From assembly GCF_017876755.1 (NCBI RefSeq), contig NZ_JAGIOO010000001.1:1798001-1862000 (forward strand): DNA of 64,000 nt, written 5' to 3'. A program made the position numbers and the translations under genes. This document shows positions 52,196-62,300 of the stretch, piece after piece (position 1 is the stretch's first letter; each line of letters begins with the position of its first letter). This DNA comes from Crossiella equi. Its GTDB lineage: Bacteria; Actinomycetota; Actinomycetes; Mycobacteriales; Pseudonocardiaceae. The notes under the pieces are model-generated. The model made no database searches. It saw only the letters and a program-made list of their open reading frames with translations, and was not told the DNA's origin.

Positions 52196-55100
52196 ATGAC
52201 CGCGCAGTCGGACCGGCGTGCGCTCGTCCTCGGGGTAACCCCCTTCGGCGAGGCCAACGCCCGTCTCGTCGCCGCGGTCCGCCACGCAGGCGGACTCGGA
52301 GTTCTCGACCTCGGCACCGGCGCCCGGTCGACCAGGGAAGCACTTGACCTCGCCCAGCGCTGGGCGTCCGGACCATTCGGGGTGCGCGTGCCGGCCGGCT
52401 GCGCGCTGACCCCCGCCGACCTCCCCGCCGCGGTTGACACGGTCGTGCTCGCCGCGGACAGCTCTTGGCAACTCGCTGACATCGCCGACCGCTTCCAGGT
52501 CCTGGTGGAGATCACCTCGGTGGCCGCCGCCCAGGCCGCGGCCCAGGCCGGTGCGGCCGGGCTGATCGCCCGCGGCAACGAGGCGGGCGGGCTCGTCGGC
52601 GAGCTGTCCTCCTTCGTGCTCCTGCAGAAGCTGATGGCCACGCCGGGCCTGGACCTGCCGGTATGGGTCGCGGGCGGTATCGGCGTGCACACCGCGGCCG
52701 CCGCGGTCCTCGGCGGGGCCGCCGGTGTCGTGCTGGACACCCAGCTCGCACTGTTGGAGGAGTCCGAGCTGCCCGAGGCCACCGCGGCACTGCTGCGCAC
52801 GCTGGACGGCTCGGAGAACGCGATCGTCGACGGCCGCCGGGTGCTCACCCGCAAGGGCCGGAACCCGGTCCCGCCGCTGGAGCTCGGCCAGGACGCCTTC
52901 CTCGCCGCCCGGTTCGCCGAGAAATACCGGACCACCGGTCGAGTGATCCGCGCTATCACCGATGCGGTGACAACCGCGCTCACGCAGCGCGACCTCACCG
53001 ACGTCCTCAAGCCCGGCTCGAACTTCGCCACCGCGGTCGGCGTGCCGCTGCCGGTCGCACAGGGCCCGATGACCCGCGTGTCCGACCAGGCCGCCTTCGC
53101 CGCCGAGGTCGCCACCGGCGGCGGCCTGCCGTTCATCGCCCTGGCCCTGGCGGCCAAGGAGCAGACCCGGCGCATGATGACCGAGACCGCCGCCGCCCTG
53201 GGCGAGCGCCCGTGGGGCGTGGGCGTGCTCGGGTTCGCGCCGGAGGATGTGCGCGCCGCGCAGCTGGAGGTCATCCGCGAGCTGCGCCCGACCCACGCCA
53301 TCATCGCGGGCGGCCGCCCCTCGCAGGCCGCCGCGCTGGAGGAGGTCGGCATCACGACCTTCCTGCACGTGCCCTCCCCCGGCCTGCTCAAGCAGTTCGT
53401 CGAGGCGGGCGCGCGCCGGTTCATCTTCGAGGGCAGCGAGTGCGGCGGCCACGTCGGTCCGCGCGCCAGCTTCGCCCTCTGGGAAGCGCAGATCTCGGTC
53501 CTGCTGGACCACCTCGGCAACAAGAGCGGGGCCGACTTCCAGGTCATCTTCGCGGGTGGTGTGCACGACGGGCGCTCCTCGGCCATGGTCGCCGCGATGG
53601 CCGCCCCGCTGGCCGCCAAGGGCGTCGGCATCGGCGTGCTCATGGGCACCGCCTACCTGTTCACCCAGGAGGCCGTCTCCGCGGGCGCCGTGCAGCCGCT
53701 GTTCCAGCAGCAGGTCCTCGCCGCCGAGGGCACCGAGCTGCTGGAGACCGCACCCGGCCACGCCACGCGCTGTGTGACCAGCCCGTTCGCCCGGAACTTC
53801 CAGGAGATCAAGGCCGAGCTGACGGCCAAGGGCGTGCCGGACCGCGAGATCTGGGAGCACCTGGAGAGCCTCAACGTCGGCCGTCTGCGCATCGCCTCCA
53901 AGGGCGTCAAGCGCGAGGGCGACCAGCTCCTCGGCGCCGACGAGGCCGAGCAGCTCGCCGACGGCCTGTTCATGGCCGGACAGGTCGCCGTGCTGCGCGA
54001 CGCCGTCACCACCGTCGCCGACCTGCACGAGTCCGTCACCGGCGGCGCCGCCGTGTACCTGACCGACCGCCGCGAGCAGCTGGCCGGGCGCTTCGGGCTC
54101 ACCGCGCCCGCGCGCACCGAACCGGTCGCGCCGCCGCCGCTGGACGTGGCCATCGTCGGCATGGCCTGCATGTTCCCCGACGCCCCCGACCTGGCCACGT
54201 TCTGGGCCAACATCGTGGCGGGCAGGGACTCGGTCACCGAGGTGCCCGCCGAGCGCTGGGACGCCGAGACCTACTACTCCCCGGACGCCACCGGCAAGAA
54301 CATCAACGACCGCACCCCCTCGCGCTGGGGCGGGTTCCTGCCGCGCATCCCGTTCGACCCGCTCAGCTACGGCATCCCGCCCGCCTCGCTGGCCAGCATC
54401 GAGCCCGTGCAGCTGCTGGCCCTGGAAGCGGCCCGGCAGGCCCTGCGCGATGCCGGGTACGACGGCGACCGCGAGTTCGACCGGGCCCGCGCCTCCGTGG
54501 TCTTCGGCGCCGAGGCGGGCAGCGACCTGTCCAACGCCACCACCCTGCGCGCGGTGCTCCCGGCCTACCTGGCCAACCTGCCGCGGGAGCTGCTGGACCA
54601 GCTGCCGCCGCTGACCGAGGACTCCTTCCCCGGCATGCTGGCCAACGTCATCTCCGGCCGCATCGCCAACCGCCTCGACCTCGGTGGTGCCAACTTCACC
54701 GTCGACGCCGCCTGCGCCTCCTCCCTGGCCGCCCTGGACGTGGCGTGCAAGGAGCTGGTCAACGGCACCAGCGACCTCGTGCTCTGCGGCGGTGCCGACC
54801 TGCACAACGGCATCAACGACTACCTGCTCTTCGCCTCGGTGCACGCCCTGTCGGCCACCGGCCGCAGCCGCACCTTCGACTCCACCGCCGACGGCATCGC
54901 CCTCGGCGAGGGTGTCGCCTGTGTCGCGCTCAAGCGCCTGGCCGACGCCCAGCGCGACGGCGACAAGATCTACGCGGTGGTCAAGGGCCTCGGCTCGGCC
55001 TCCGACGGCAAGTCCCTGGGCCTGACCGCGCCCCGTCCGGAGGGCCAGCGCGCCGCCCTGGACCGCGCCTACGCCAACGCCCGCATCTCCCCGGCCGAGG

Positions 55101-58100
55101 TCGGCCTGGTGGAGGCACACGGCACCGGCACCGTCGTCGGCGACCGCACCGAGCTCACCACGCTCACCAAGATGTTCGTCGAGGCCGGGGCCCAGCCCGG
55201 CACCTGCGCCATCGGCTCGGTGAAGTCCCAGATCGGCCACACCAAGTGCGCCGCCGGTCTGGCCGGTCTGATCAAGGCCGCGATGGCTTTGCACACCGGG
55301 GTCAAGCCGCCCACGCTGCACGTCGAGGCGCCGAACGCGGCCTGGGAGAAGGACTCCAGCCCGTTCGTTTTCCACGCCGCGGCCCGGCCGTGGGCCGCCG
55401 AGCCGAGCCAGCGCGTGGCCGGGGTCTCCGCCTTCGGCTTCGGCGGCACCAACTTCCACACCGTGCTCGCCGCCGTCGAGGCCCCCGCGCCCCGGCACAG
55501 CGTCGCGGCCTGGCCCGCGGAGCTGTTCACCTTCCGCGGCGCCGACCTGCGCGGGGCCACCAAGTCCATCCAGCAGCTGCTGGAGCTGGCCGCCGCCAAC
55601 GACACCGGCGGCCGTCCGTACCGGCTGCGCGACCTGGCCCGCACCACCGCCCGCAAGGCCGACGCCCGCACCGAGCCGGTGCAGGTGGCCATCGTCGCGG
55701 ACAGCCTGGACGGCCTCGTCGACCGCCTGCGCCGCGCCGTGGCCGGGGAGCACGACCCCGCCGGGGGTGTGTACCTGGCGGGCCACGACTCCCTCGGCGG
55801 CGAGACCGGCAAGCTCGCCCTGCTCTTCCCGGGCCAGGGCAGCCAGCGCACCGGCATGCTCGCCGAGCTGTTCGTGGCCTTCCCCGAGGTCCAGCACCTG
55901 CTCCAGCGCGGCGCCAAGTGGGCCGACCTGCTGTTCCCGCCCGCCGCCTTCGACACCGCGGTGGCCAAGGACAACGAGGCCCGCCTGCGCGACACCCGCG
56001 TGGCCCAGCCCGCGCTCGGCATCGCCGGACTGGCCGTGCACCAGCTGCTCGACCGGCTCGGCGTGCGCGCCGACCTCCTCGCGGGGCACAGCTACGGCGA
56101 GCTCGTCGCGCTGGCCGCGGCCGGGGCCCTGGACGCGGGCACGCTGCTGGAGATCTCCGAGCAGCGCGCGCTGTCCATCCTGGCCGCCGCCGACGCCGCC
56201 GGAGGCGACCCCGGCACCATGGCCGCGGTGTCCGGGCAGGCCGAGCGGATCACCGAGGTGCTGGCCGAGGCGGGCCTGGCCGGTGAGGTCGTGCTGGCCA
56301 ACCACAACTCGCCCAAGCAGGTCGTCATCTCCGGTTCCACCGACGGCATCGCCAAGGCGGTGCCCGCGCTCAAGGCGGCCGGGCTCAGCGCCAAGCCGAT
56401 CCCGGTGGCCTGCGCCTTCCACAGCCCGATCGTGGCCGCGGGCGGCGACCGGTTCGCCGAGGTGCTGGCCGCGGTGGACGTGCACGCGCCGGAGATCCCG
56501 GTCTACGCCAACCGCACCGCCGCCCGCTACGGCACCGACGTGCGGGCCGAGCTGGCCGCGCAGATCGGCTCCCCGGTGCGCTTCGTCGAGCAGGTCGAGG
56601 CCATGTACGCCGACGGCGCCCGCGTCTTCGTCGAGGCCGGGCCCGGCAAGGTGCTCTCCGGCCTGGTCAAGGCCATCCTCGGGGATCGGCCACACGTCAC
56701 GGTCACCGTCGAGCCCAGCGCGGACAGCGGGCTGCGCGGTTTCCTCGGCGCCCTGGCCACCCTCGCCGTGACCGGCGTGCCGATCTCCACCGGCTGGCTG
56801 TTCGCGGGCCGCGACACCCGCGAGGCCACCACCACCCTGCCCAAGCGCGCGGGCTGGACCATCGACGGCCACGTCGTGCGCACCGCCGACGGCGCCTACC
56901 TCACCGGCGGCCTCGCCCCCGCCCGCCGCGTCCACCTGGAGACGACCACCATGAGCAGCCCTCAGCAGCAGCCCGCCGGGCAGCACGACGCCCTGGTCGC
57001 GGAGTTCCTGCGCACCAGCCGGGAGATCCTGGCCGCCCAGCGGGACGTCATGCTCAGCTACTTCGGCACCCAGCCGGGGGTGGCGGCGCCGCAGGTCGTC
57101 CAGTACGCCCCGGCGCCGCAGGCGATCCCGGCCGTGGTCACCGCCCCGGCCCCCGTGGTCACCGCTCCGGCCCCGGCCCCGGTCGCGGCCCCCGCGCCCG
57201 CCCCGGCTCCGTCCACTGTGGACGTCCTGGGCACCGTGCTCAGCATCATCAGCGAGCGCACCGGCTACCCGATCGACATGATCGAGCCCGACCTGGACCT
57301 GGAAGCCGACCTGTCCATCGACTCCATCAAGCGCACCGAGATCGCCGGAGAGCTGGCCACCAAGCTCGGCGGCGGGCTGGACGCGGCCAGCCTGGGCGAC
57401 GCCGAGCTGGAGGAGCTGGCCAAGGCCCGCACCGCCGCCGCGATCTCCGCCTGGCTGGGCGCCAAGGTCGGCTCCTCACCCGCCGCCGCCCCCGTGGCGG
57501 CCCCGGTCACGGCCAGCGGCCCCAGCGAGGCGGAGCTGCTCACCACGGTGCTGACCATCATCAGCGACCGGACCGGCTACCCGATCGACATGATCGAGCC
57601 CGACCTGGACCTGGAAGCCGACCTGTCCATCGACTCCATCAAGCGCACCGAGATCGCCGGGGAGCTGGCGACCTCGCTGGGCGGGGCCCTGGACGCGGCC
57701 AGCCTGGGCGACGCCGAGCTGGAAGAGCTGGCCAAGGCCCGCACCGCGGCCACCATCGCCAGCTGGCTCGCCGCGAAGTCGGGGGCGGCCCCCACCCTGG
57801 CCACCGCCGCCGCCCCGGCCCTCGCCGCCGCCCCGGTCGCGGTCCCCGTGGCCGCCCCGGCCGTCGAGGCCCCGCTGACCCAGTCCGCGCAGACCGGCTT
57901 CGGCATCGCGCCCAAGCGGTTCGTGCTGACCCCGGTCGACGTCTCGGCCGCCGCGTCGGCCAGCCCGAGCACCCTGGCGGGCACCCGGTTCGTCCTCTTC
58001 GGCTCCACCGGCGCCTCGGAACTGTCCGAGCTGCTACTGGCCAACGGCGCCCAGGCCCGCACCGAGGCCCTGGCCCGGCCGCTGACCGAGGCCGACGGCC

Positions 58101-59344
58101 AGGTCGACGGCGTGGTCTTCCTCGACGCCCTCGGCGACGGTGACCTGCCGGTGCTGCCCGAGACCTTCCCGGCCTTCCAGTCCGCGCTGGTGCGGGGCGT
58201 CCGGTGGCTGCTCGCCGCCGCGCCCAGCCAGCTCGGCCGGGCCGCCGGTCTGCGCGGCCTGTTCCGCACCATCGGCCGCGAGTACCCCGACACCCACGCC
58301 AGCCTGGTCGAGACCGGCGGCACCCCCGCCGCCGACCTGCTGGCCGAGCTGCTCGCCACCGACCGGCACCCCGTGGTGCTGCGCCGCGACGGCGGCCGGC
58401 ACGCCCTGGACATGGTGCCCACCCCGCTCGGCGCGCTCGGCCTGGGCGCGGGCCCGGCCGGGGACGGCTCCACCGAGGCGAACGCCATCGGCCTGGACCG
58501 CGACTCGGTGGTCCTGCTCGTCGGCGGCGCCCGCGGCATCACCGCCCAGTTCGCCGCCACCCTGGCCGGGGCCAGCGGCTGCCGGATCGAGCTGGTCGGC
58601 CGCACCGCCGTGGCCACCGAGGAGGAGGATCCGGCGCTGGCCGGGGCCAAGGACAAGACCGCGCTGCGCGCCGCGCTGATCGCGGCGGGCCTGCGCAACC
58701 CGGCCGAGATCGAGCGCACCGCCAGCCGCCTGCTGGCCCAGCGCGAGGTCCGCGCCACCCTGGACGAGCTCGAAGGCCTCGGCAGCCAGGCCCGCTACCA
58801 CTCGGTGGACGTCCGCGACCACGACGCCCTGCGCGGCCTGGTCAAGGAGATCCACGCCGAGCACGGCCGCATCGACGGTGTGGTCTACGCGGCGGGCGTG
58901 ATCGAGGACAAGCTGCTGGCGGAGAAGGACCTCGAGTCCTTCCGCCGGGTCTTCGGCACCAAGGTCGACGGCGCCCGCGCCCTGCTGGAGGCCGTGTCCG
59001 ACCTCGGCGAGACCGGCCCGCGCTTCGCGGTGCTCTTCGGCAGCATCGCCGCCGCCCTGGGCAACCGCGGCCAGGTCGACTACGCCGCCGCCAACGACGC
59101 CCTGGAGTCCCTGGGCATCAGCTGGTCGGAGCAGACCGGCGGCCGCGGCCTGACCGTCCACTGGGGACCGTGGGCCCCCTCGGCCAAGCACGGCGGCATG
59201 GTCACGCCCGAGCTGATGCAGTCCTACACCCGCCGCGGCATCGAGCTGATCGACCCCGAGGAAGGCACCCTGGCCCTGCTCCGCGAGCTGGCCTGGGGCG
59301 GGGACGCGGTCCGGTCGGTCGTCTACTCCGCATCGGGCTGGTGA
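52196..59344 (+). CDS. Iterative PKS/PUFA-like synthase A: ER(PfaD-like)-KS-AT-ACP-ACP-KR
   Basis: 2382 aa; ACGGAGG 5 nt before ATG. Residues 1-640 are nitronate-monooxygenase/PfaD-type FMN barrel sequence: a divergent first half (WVAGGIGVHTAAAAVLGG), then a full one (GVPLPVAQGPMTRVSDQ, FIFEGSECGGHVGPR, VIFAGGVHDGRSS). KS (about 649-1091): active Cys840 in VDAACASSLAA, His in EAHGTGT and IGHTKCAAG. AT (about 1207-1530): LLFPGQGSQ and Ser1299 in GHSYGEL. After an Ala/Pro linker come two nearly identical ACPs with phosphopantetheine sites Ser1710 and Ser1814 in DLSIDSIKRTEI, 104 residues apart. KR (about 2100-2300): LVGGARGITAQFA and VLFGSIAAALGNRGQVDYA. The domains and DSIKR-type ACPs place it with PUFA/secondary-lipid synthases. 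It probably extends and ketoreduces an acyl chain iteratively and may reduce it with the fused ER. Confidence 0.9.
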   Translation: MTAQSDRRALVLGVTPFGEANARLVAAVRHAGGLGVLDLGTGARSTREALDLAQRWASGPFGVRVPAGCALTPADLPAAVDTVVLAADSSWQLADIADRFQVLVEITSVAAAQAAAQAGAAGLIARGNEAGGLVGELSSFVLLQKLMATPGLDLPVWVAGGIGVHTAAAAVLGGAAGVVLDTQLALLEESELPEATAALLRTLDGSENAIVDGRRVLTRKGRNPVPPLELGQDAFLAARFAEKYRTTGRVIRAITDAVTTALTQRDLTDVLKPGSNFATAVGVPLPVAQGPMTRVSDQAAFAAEVATGGGLPFIALALAAKEQTRRMMTETAAALGERPWGVGVLGFAPEDVRAAQLEVIRELRPTHAIIAGGRPSQAAALEEVGITTFLHVPSPGLLKQFVEAGARRFIFEGSECGGHVGPRASFALWEAQISVLLDHLGNKSGADFQVIFAGGVHDGRSSAMVAAMAAPLAAKGVGIGVLMGTAYLFTQEAVSAGAVQPLFQQQVLAAEGTELLETAPGHATRCVTSPFARNFQEIKAELTAKGVPDREIWEHLESLNVGRLRIASKGVKREGDQLLGADEAEQLADGLFMAGQVAVLRDAVTTVADLHESVTGGAAVYLTDRREQLAGRFGLTAPARTEPVAPPPLDVAIVGMACMFPDAPDLATFWANIVAGRDSVTEVPAERWDAETYYSPDATGKNINDRTPSRWGGFLPRIPFDPLSYGIPPASLASIEPVQLLALEAARQALRDAGYDGDREFDRARASVVFGAEAGSDLSNATTLRAVLPAYLANLPRELLDQLPPLTEDSFPGMLANVISGRIANRLDLGGANFTVDAACASSLAALDVACKELVNGTSDLVLCGGADLHNGINDYLLFASVHALSATGRSRTFDSTADGIALGEGVACVALKRLADAQRDGDKIYAVVKGLGSASDGKSLGLTAPRPEGQRAALDRAYANARISPAEVGLVEAHGTGTVVGDRTELTTLTKMFVEAGAQPGTCAIGSVKSQIGHTKCAAGLAGLIKAAMALHTGVKPPTLHVEAPNAAWEKDSSPFVFHAAARPWAAEPSQRVAGVSAFGFGGTNFHTVLAAVEAPAPRHSVAAWPAELFTFRGADLRGATKSIQQLLELAAANDTGGRPYRLRDLARTTARKADARTEPVQVAIVADSLDGLVDRLRRAVAGEHDPAGGVYLAGHDSLGGETGKLALLFPGQGSQRTGMLAELFVAFPEVQHLLQRGAKWADLLFPPAAFDTAVAKDNEARLRDTRVAQPALGIAGLAVHQLLDRLGVRADLLAGHSYGELVALAAAGALDAGTLLEISEQRALSILAAADAAGGDPGTMAAVSGQAERITEVLAEAGLAGEVVLANHNSPKQVVISGSTDGIAKAVPALKAAGLSAKPIPVACAFHSPIVAAGGDRFAEVLAAVDVHAPEIPVYANRTAARYGTDVRAELAAQIGSPVRFVEQVEAMYADGARVFVEAGPGKVLSGLVKAILGDRPHVTVTVEPSADSGLRGFLGALATLAVTGVPISTGWLFAGRDTREATTTLPKRAGWTIDGHVVRTADGAYLTGGLAPARRVHLETTTMSSPQQQPAGQHDALVAEFLRTSREILAAQRDVMLSYFGTQPGVAAPQVVQYAPAPQAIPAVVTAPAPVVTAPAPAPVAAPAPAPAPSTVDVLGTVLSIISERTGYPIDMIEPDLDLEADLSIDSIKRTEIAGELATKLGGGLDAASLGDAELEELAKARTAAAISAWLGAKVGSSPAAAPVAAPVTASGPSEAELLTTVLTIISDRTGYPIDMIEPDLDLEADLSIDSIKRTEIAGELATSLGGALDAASLGDAELEELAKARTAATIASWLAAKSGAAPTLATAAAPALAAAPVAVPVAAPAVEAPLTQSAQTGFGIAPKRFVLTPVDVSAAASASPSTLAGTRFVLFGSTGASELSELLLANGAQARTEALARPLTEADGQVDGVVFLDALGDGDLPVLPETFPAFQSALVRGVRWLLAAAPSQLGRAAGLRGLFRTIGREYPDTHASLVETGGTPAADLLAELLATDRHPVVLRRDGGRHALDMVPTPLGALGLGAGPAGDGSTEANAIGLDRDSVVLLVGGARGITAQFAATLAGASGCRIELVGRTAVATEEEDPALAGAKDKTALRAALIAAGLRNPAEIERTASRLLAQREVRATLDELEGLGSQARYHSVDVRDHDALRGLVKEIHAEHGRIDGVVYAAGVIEDKLLAEKDLESFRRVFGTKVDGARALLEAVSDLGETGPRFAVLFGSIAAALGNRGQVDYAAANDALESLGISWSEQTGGRGLTVHWGPWAPSAKHGGMVTPELMQSYTRRGIELIDPEEGTLALLRELAWGGDAVRSVVYSASGW

Positions 59345-62300
59345 GCATGATCCAGTCAACTCCGGTCGCCATCGTCGGGATGGCCGTGCTGCTCCCCGGC
59401 GCTGGCGACCTGGAGTCCTACTGGCACAACCTGGTCAACGGGGTCGACTCGATCACCGATGTCCCGGCAGACCGGTGGGACCCCGACTTCTACCACCCCG
59501 GCTCGGCCGAGGGCCCGGCCCAGGCGGACCAGGTCTACTGCCGCCGCGGCGGGTTCGTGGACGCCTCGTTCGACCCGGTGGGCTTCGGTGTCATGCCGAA
59601 CTCGGTCGCCGGGACCGAACCGGACCAGCTGATCGCCCTGCGCGTGGCGGCCGCGGCCATCCACGACGCGGGCGGCGCCGAGCACCTGCCCGCCCGCGAC
59701 CGCGTCGGCGTGGTGCTGGGCCGCGGCGGCTACCTCACCCCCGGCCTGGTGCGGCTGGACCAGCGGGTGCGCACCGCGCACCAGCTCACCCGCACCCTCG
59801 GCGACCTGCTCCCCGAGCTGGGCGCCGAGCAGCTGGCCAAGGTCCGGCAGGCCTTCACCGACCAGCTCGGCCCCAACGCCCCGGAGAACGCGATCGGGCT
59901 GGTGCCGAACCTGGCCGCCTCCCGCATCGCCAACCGCCTGGACCTGCGCGGCCCCGCCTACACCGTGGACGCCGCGTGCGCCTCCTCGCTGGTCGCGGTC
60001 GACCAGGCGGTCACCGAGCTGGCCGCGGGCCGCTGCGACGTGATGCTCGCCGGTGGGGTGCACCACTGCCACGACGTCACCTTCTGGAGCGTGTTCTCCC
60101 AGCTCCGCGCCCTGTCCAAGGACCAGCAGATCCGGCCCTTCGACCGGCGCGCGGACGGCATCCTCATCGGCGAGGGCACCGGCGTCGTGGTGCTCAAGCG
60201 CCTGGCGGACGCCCAGCGCGACGGCGACCGGGTGTACGCGGTCATCCGCGGCACCGGCGTGGCCTCCGACGGCCGCAGCGCCAGCCTGTTCAACCCCGAG
60301 CCGGACGGCCAGGTCCTCGCCGTCCAGCGCGCCTGGGCGGCCGCCGGGCTCGACCCAGCCGCCCCCGGCTCGGTCGGCCTGCTGGAGGCCCACGGCACCG
60401 CGACGCAGGCGGGCGACACCGCCGAGCTGTCCACCATCTCGCGGGTCTTCGGCACCGACGGCCCGAGCGCGGTGATCGGCTCGGTCAAGTCGATGATCGG
60501 CCACACCATGCCCGCCGCGGGCGTGGCCAGCCTGGTCAAGGCCGCCCTGGCCCTGCACCGGCAGGTGCTGCTGCCCACGCTGCACTGCGAGCAGCCGCAC
60601 GCCGCCCTGGCGCAGACCCGGTTCCGGCCCATCGACTCCGCGCAGCCGTGGGAGCTGGCGCAGGGCCAGGAGGTGCGCCGCGCCGCGGTCAACGCCTTCG
60701 GCTTCGGCGGCATCAACGCCCACGTCGTGCTGGAGGAGGCCCCCAGCGCCCCGCGGCGGCCCGTGGTCCAGGTCAGCGAGCCGGAGAAGGTGCTGACGCT
60801 GTCCGCGCCGACCCCGGAGCGGCTGGCCGAGCTGCTGGACCGGCCGGACACCGAGATCGAGTCGACCGAATCCACTGTGGACGGTGTCCGGCTCGGGCTC
60901 GTCGCGCCCACGGCCAAGCGCCTGGGCATCGCGCGCAAGGTCGTGGCCAAGAACGTGGCCTGGCGCGGCCGCAACGACGTCTGGTACTCCCCCGCGCCGA
61001 TGCTGCGCGAGGGCGGCTCGGTCGCCTTCGTCTTCCCCGGACTGGAAGCCGAGTTCGAGCCCCGCGTGGACGACGTGGCCGCCCACTTCGGCCTGTCCGT
61101 GCCCGGCCTTTCCACCGGCAACATCGGCTCGCACGGCAAGGGCGTCGTCGGCGTCGGCCGGTTGCTGGACACCGTGCTGCGGCAGCTGGGCGTCCAGCCC
61201 GACCACATCGCCGGGCACAGCGTCGGCGAGTGGACCGCGATGATCACCAGCGGCATCTACGACCAGGCCCAGGTGGACGCGTTCCTCACCGACTTCGACC
61301 CCGACTCGCTGCGCGTGCCGGGTGTGGTCTTCGCCGCCTTCGGCTGCGGCGCGGACCGGGTCACCGAGGTCATGGCGGGCCGTCCGGGCGTGGTCCTGTC
61401 CCACGACAACGCGCCCAACCAGTCCATCGTCTGCGGCCTGGAACCCGTGGTCGACGCGCTGGTGCTGGAACTGCGCGCGAAGAACGTGCTCGGCCAGGTG
61501 CTGCCGTTCCGCTCCGGCTTCCACACCCCGATGCTCGCGCCCTACCTGGACCCGATCCGCGAGGCCGCGCAGAACTTCCGCCTGCACCAGCCCGCGGTCC
61601 CGATGTGGTCGGCCACCACCGCCTCCCCGTACCCGGCCGCCGAGCAGGAGGTGCGCGAGCTGTTCGTGCGCCACCTCCTCGAACCGGTGCGGTTCCGGCC
61701 GCTCGTGCGGAACATGCACGCCGCGGGGGTCCGGGCGTTCGTGCAGGTCGGCACCGGCGCGCTGGGCACCCTGATCAGCGACTCGCTCGCCGGGCAGGAC
61801 CACCTGGCCATCTCGGCCAACTCGCCGAAGCAGAGCGGCATGGCCCAGTTGCGGCGCGTGCTCACCGCCCTGTGGGCCGAGGGCGCGCCCACCCACCCCG
61901 ACCGCCTCAACCCGGCCGCGACCAGGCAGTCGGCGAAGCCCAAGGTCAGGGCCGGAAAAGAGCTGCCGCTGGACCTCTCGGCGCGCACGATCCGCCTGGC
62001 CGAGGACGTCTCGGGTGCTATCAAGGCTTCGATAAACGCAGCTGTCCCCCAGGCCCAGTCGACCAAGCTGGGAAGCCCGCAGGTGAGCGGGCTCGGCGAC
62101 GCCTTCGCCGAGCTGAACCGGCTCGCCGCGCGGTTCCCGCTTGCCGCTGAGCTTGGAGGACTCTTGAAGGACACCGCCGACACCGCAGCCACGGTTCTCG
62201 GGGCGGCCGGAAACGGCACCCTCACCACCGCCCCCGCGCCCGCCCCGGCGGGACCGCTGAGCACCGTGCTGCGGATGTCCACCGAGACCATGCCGTACCT

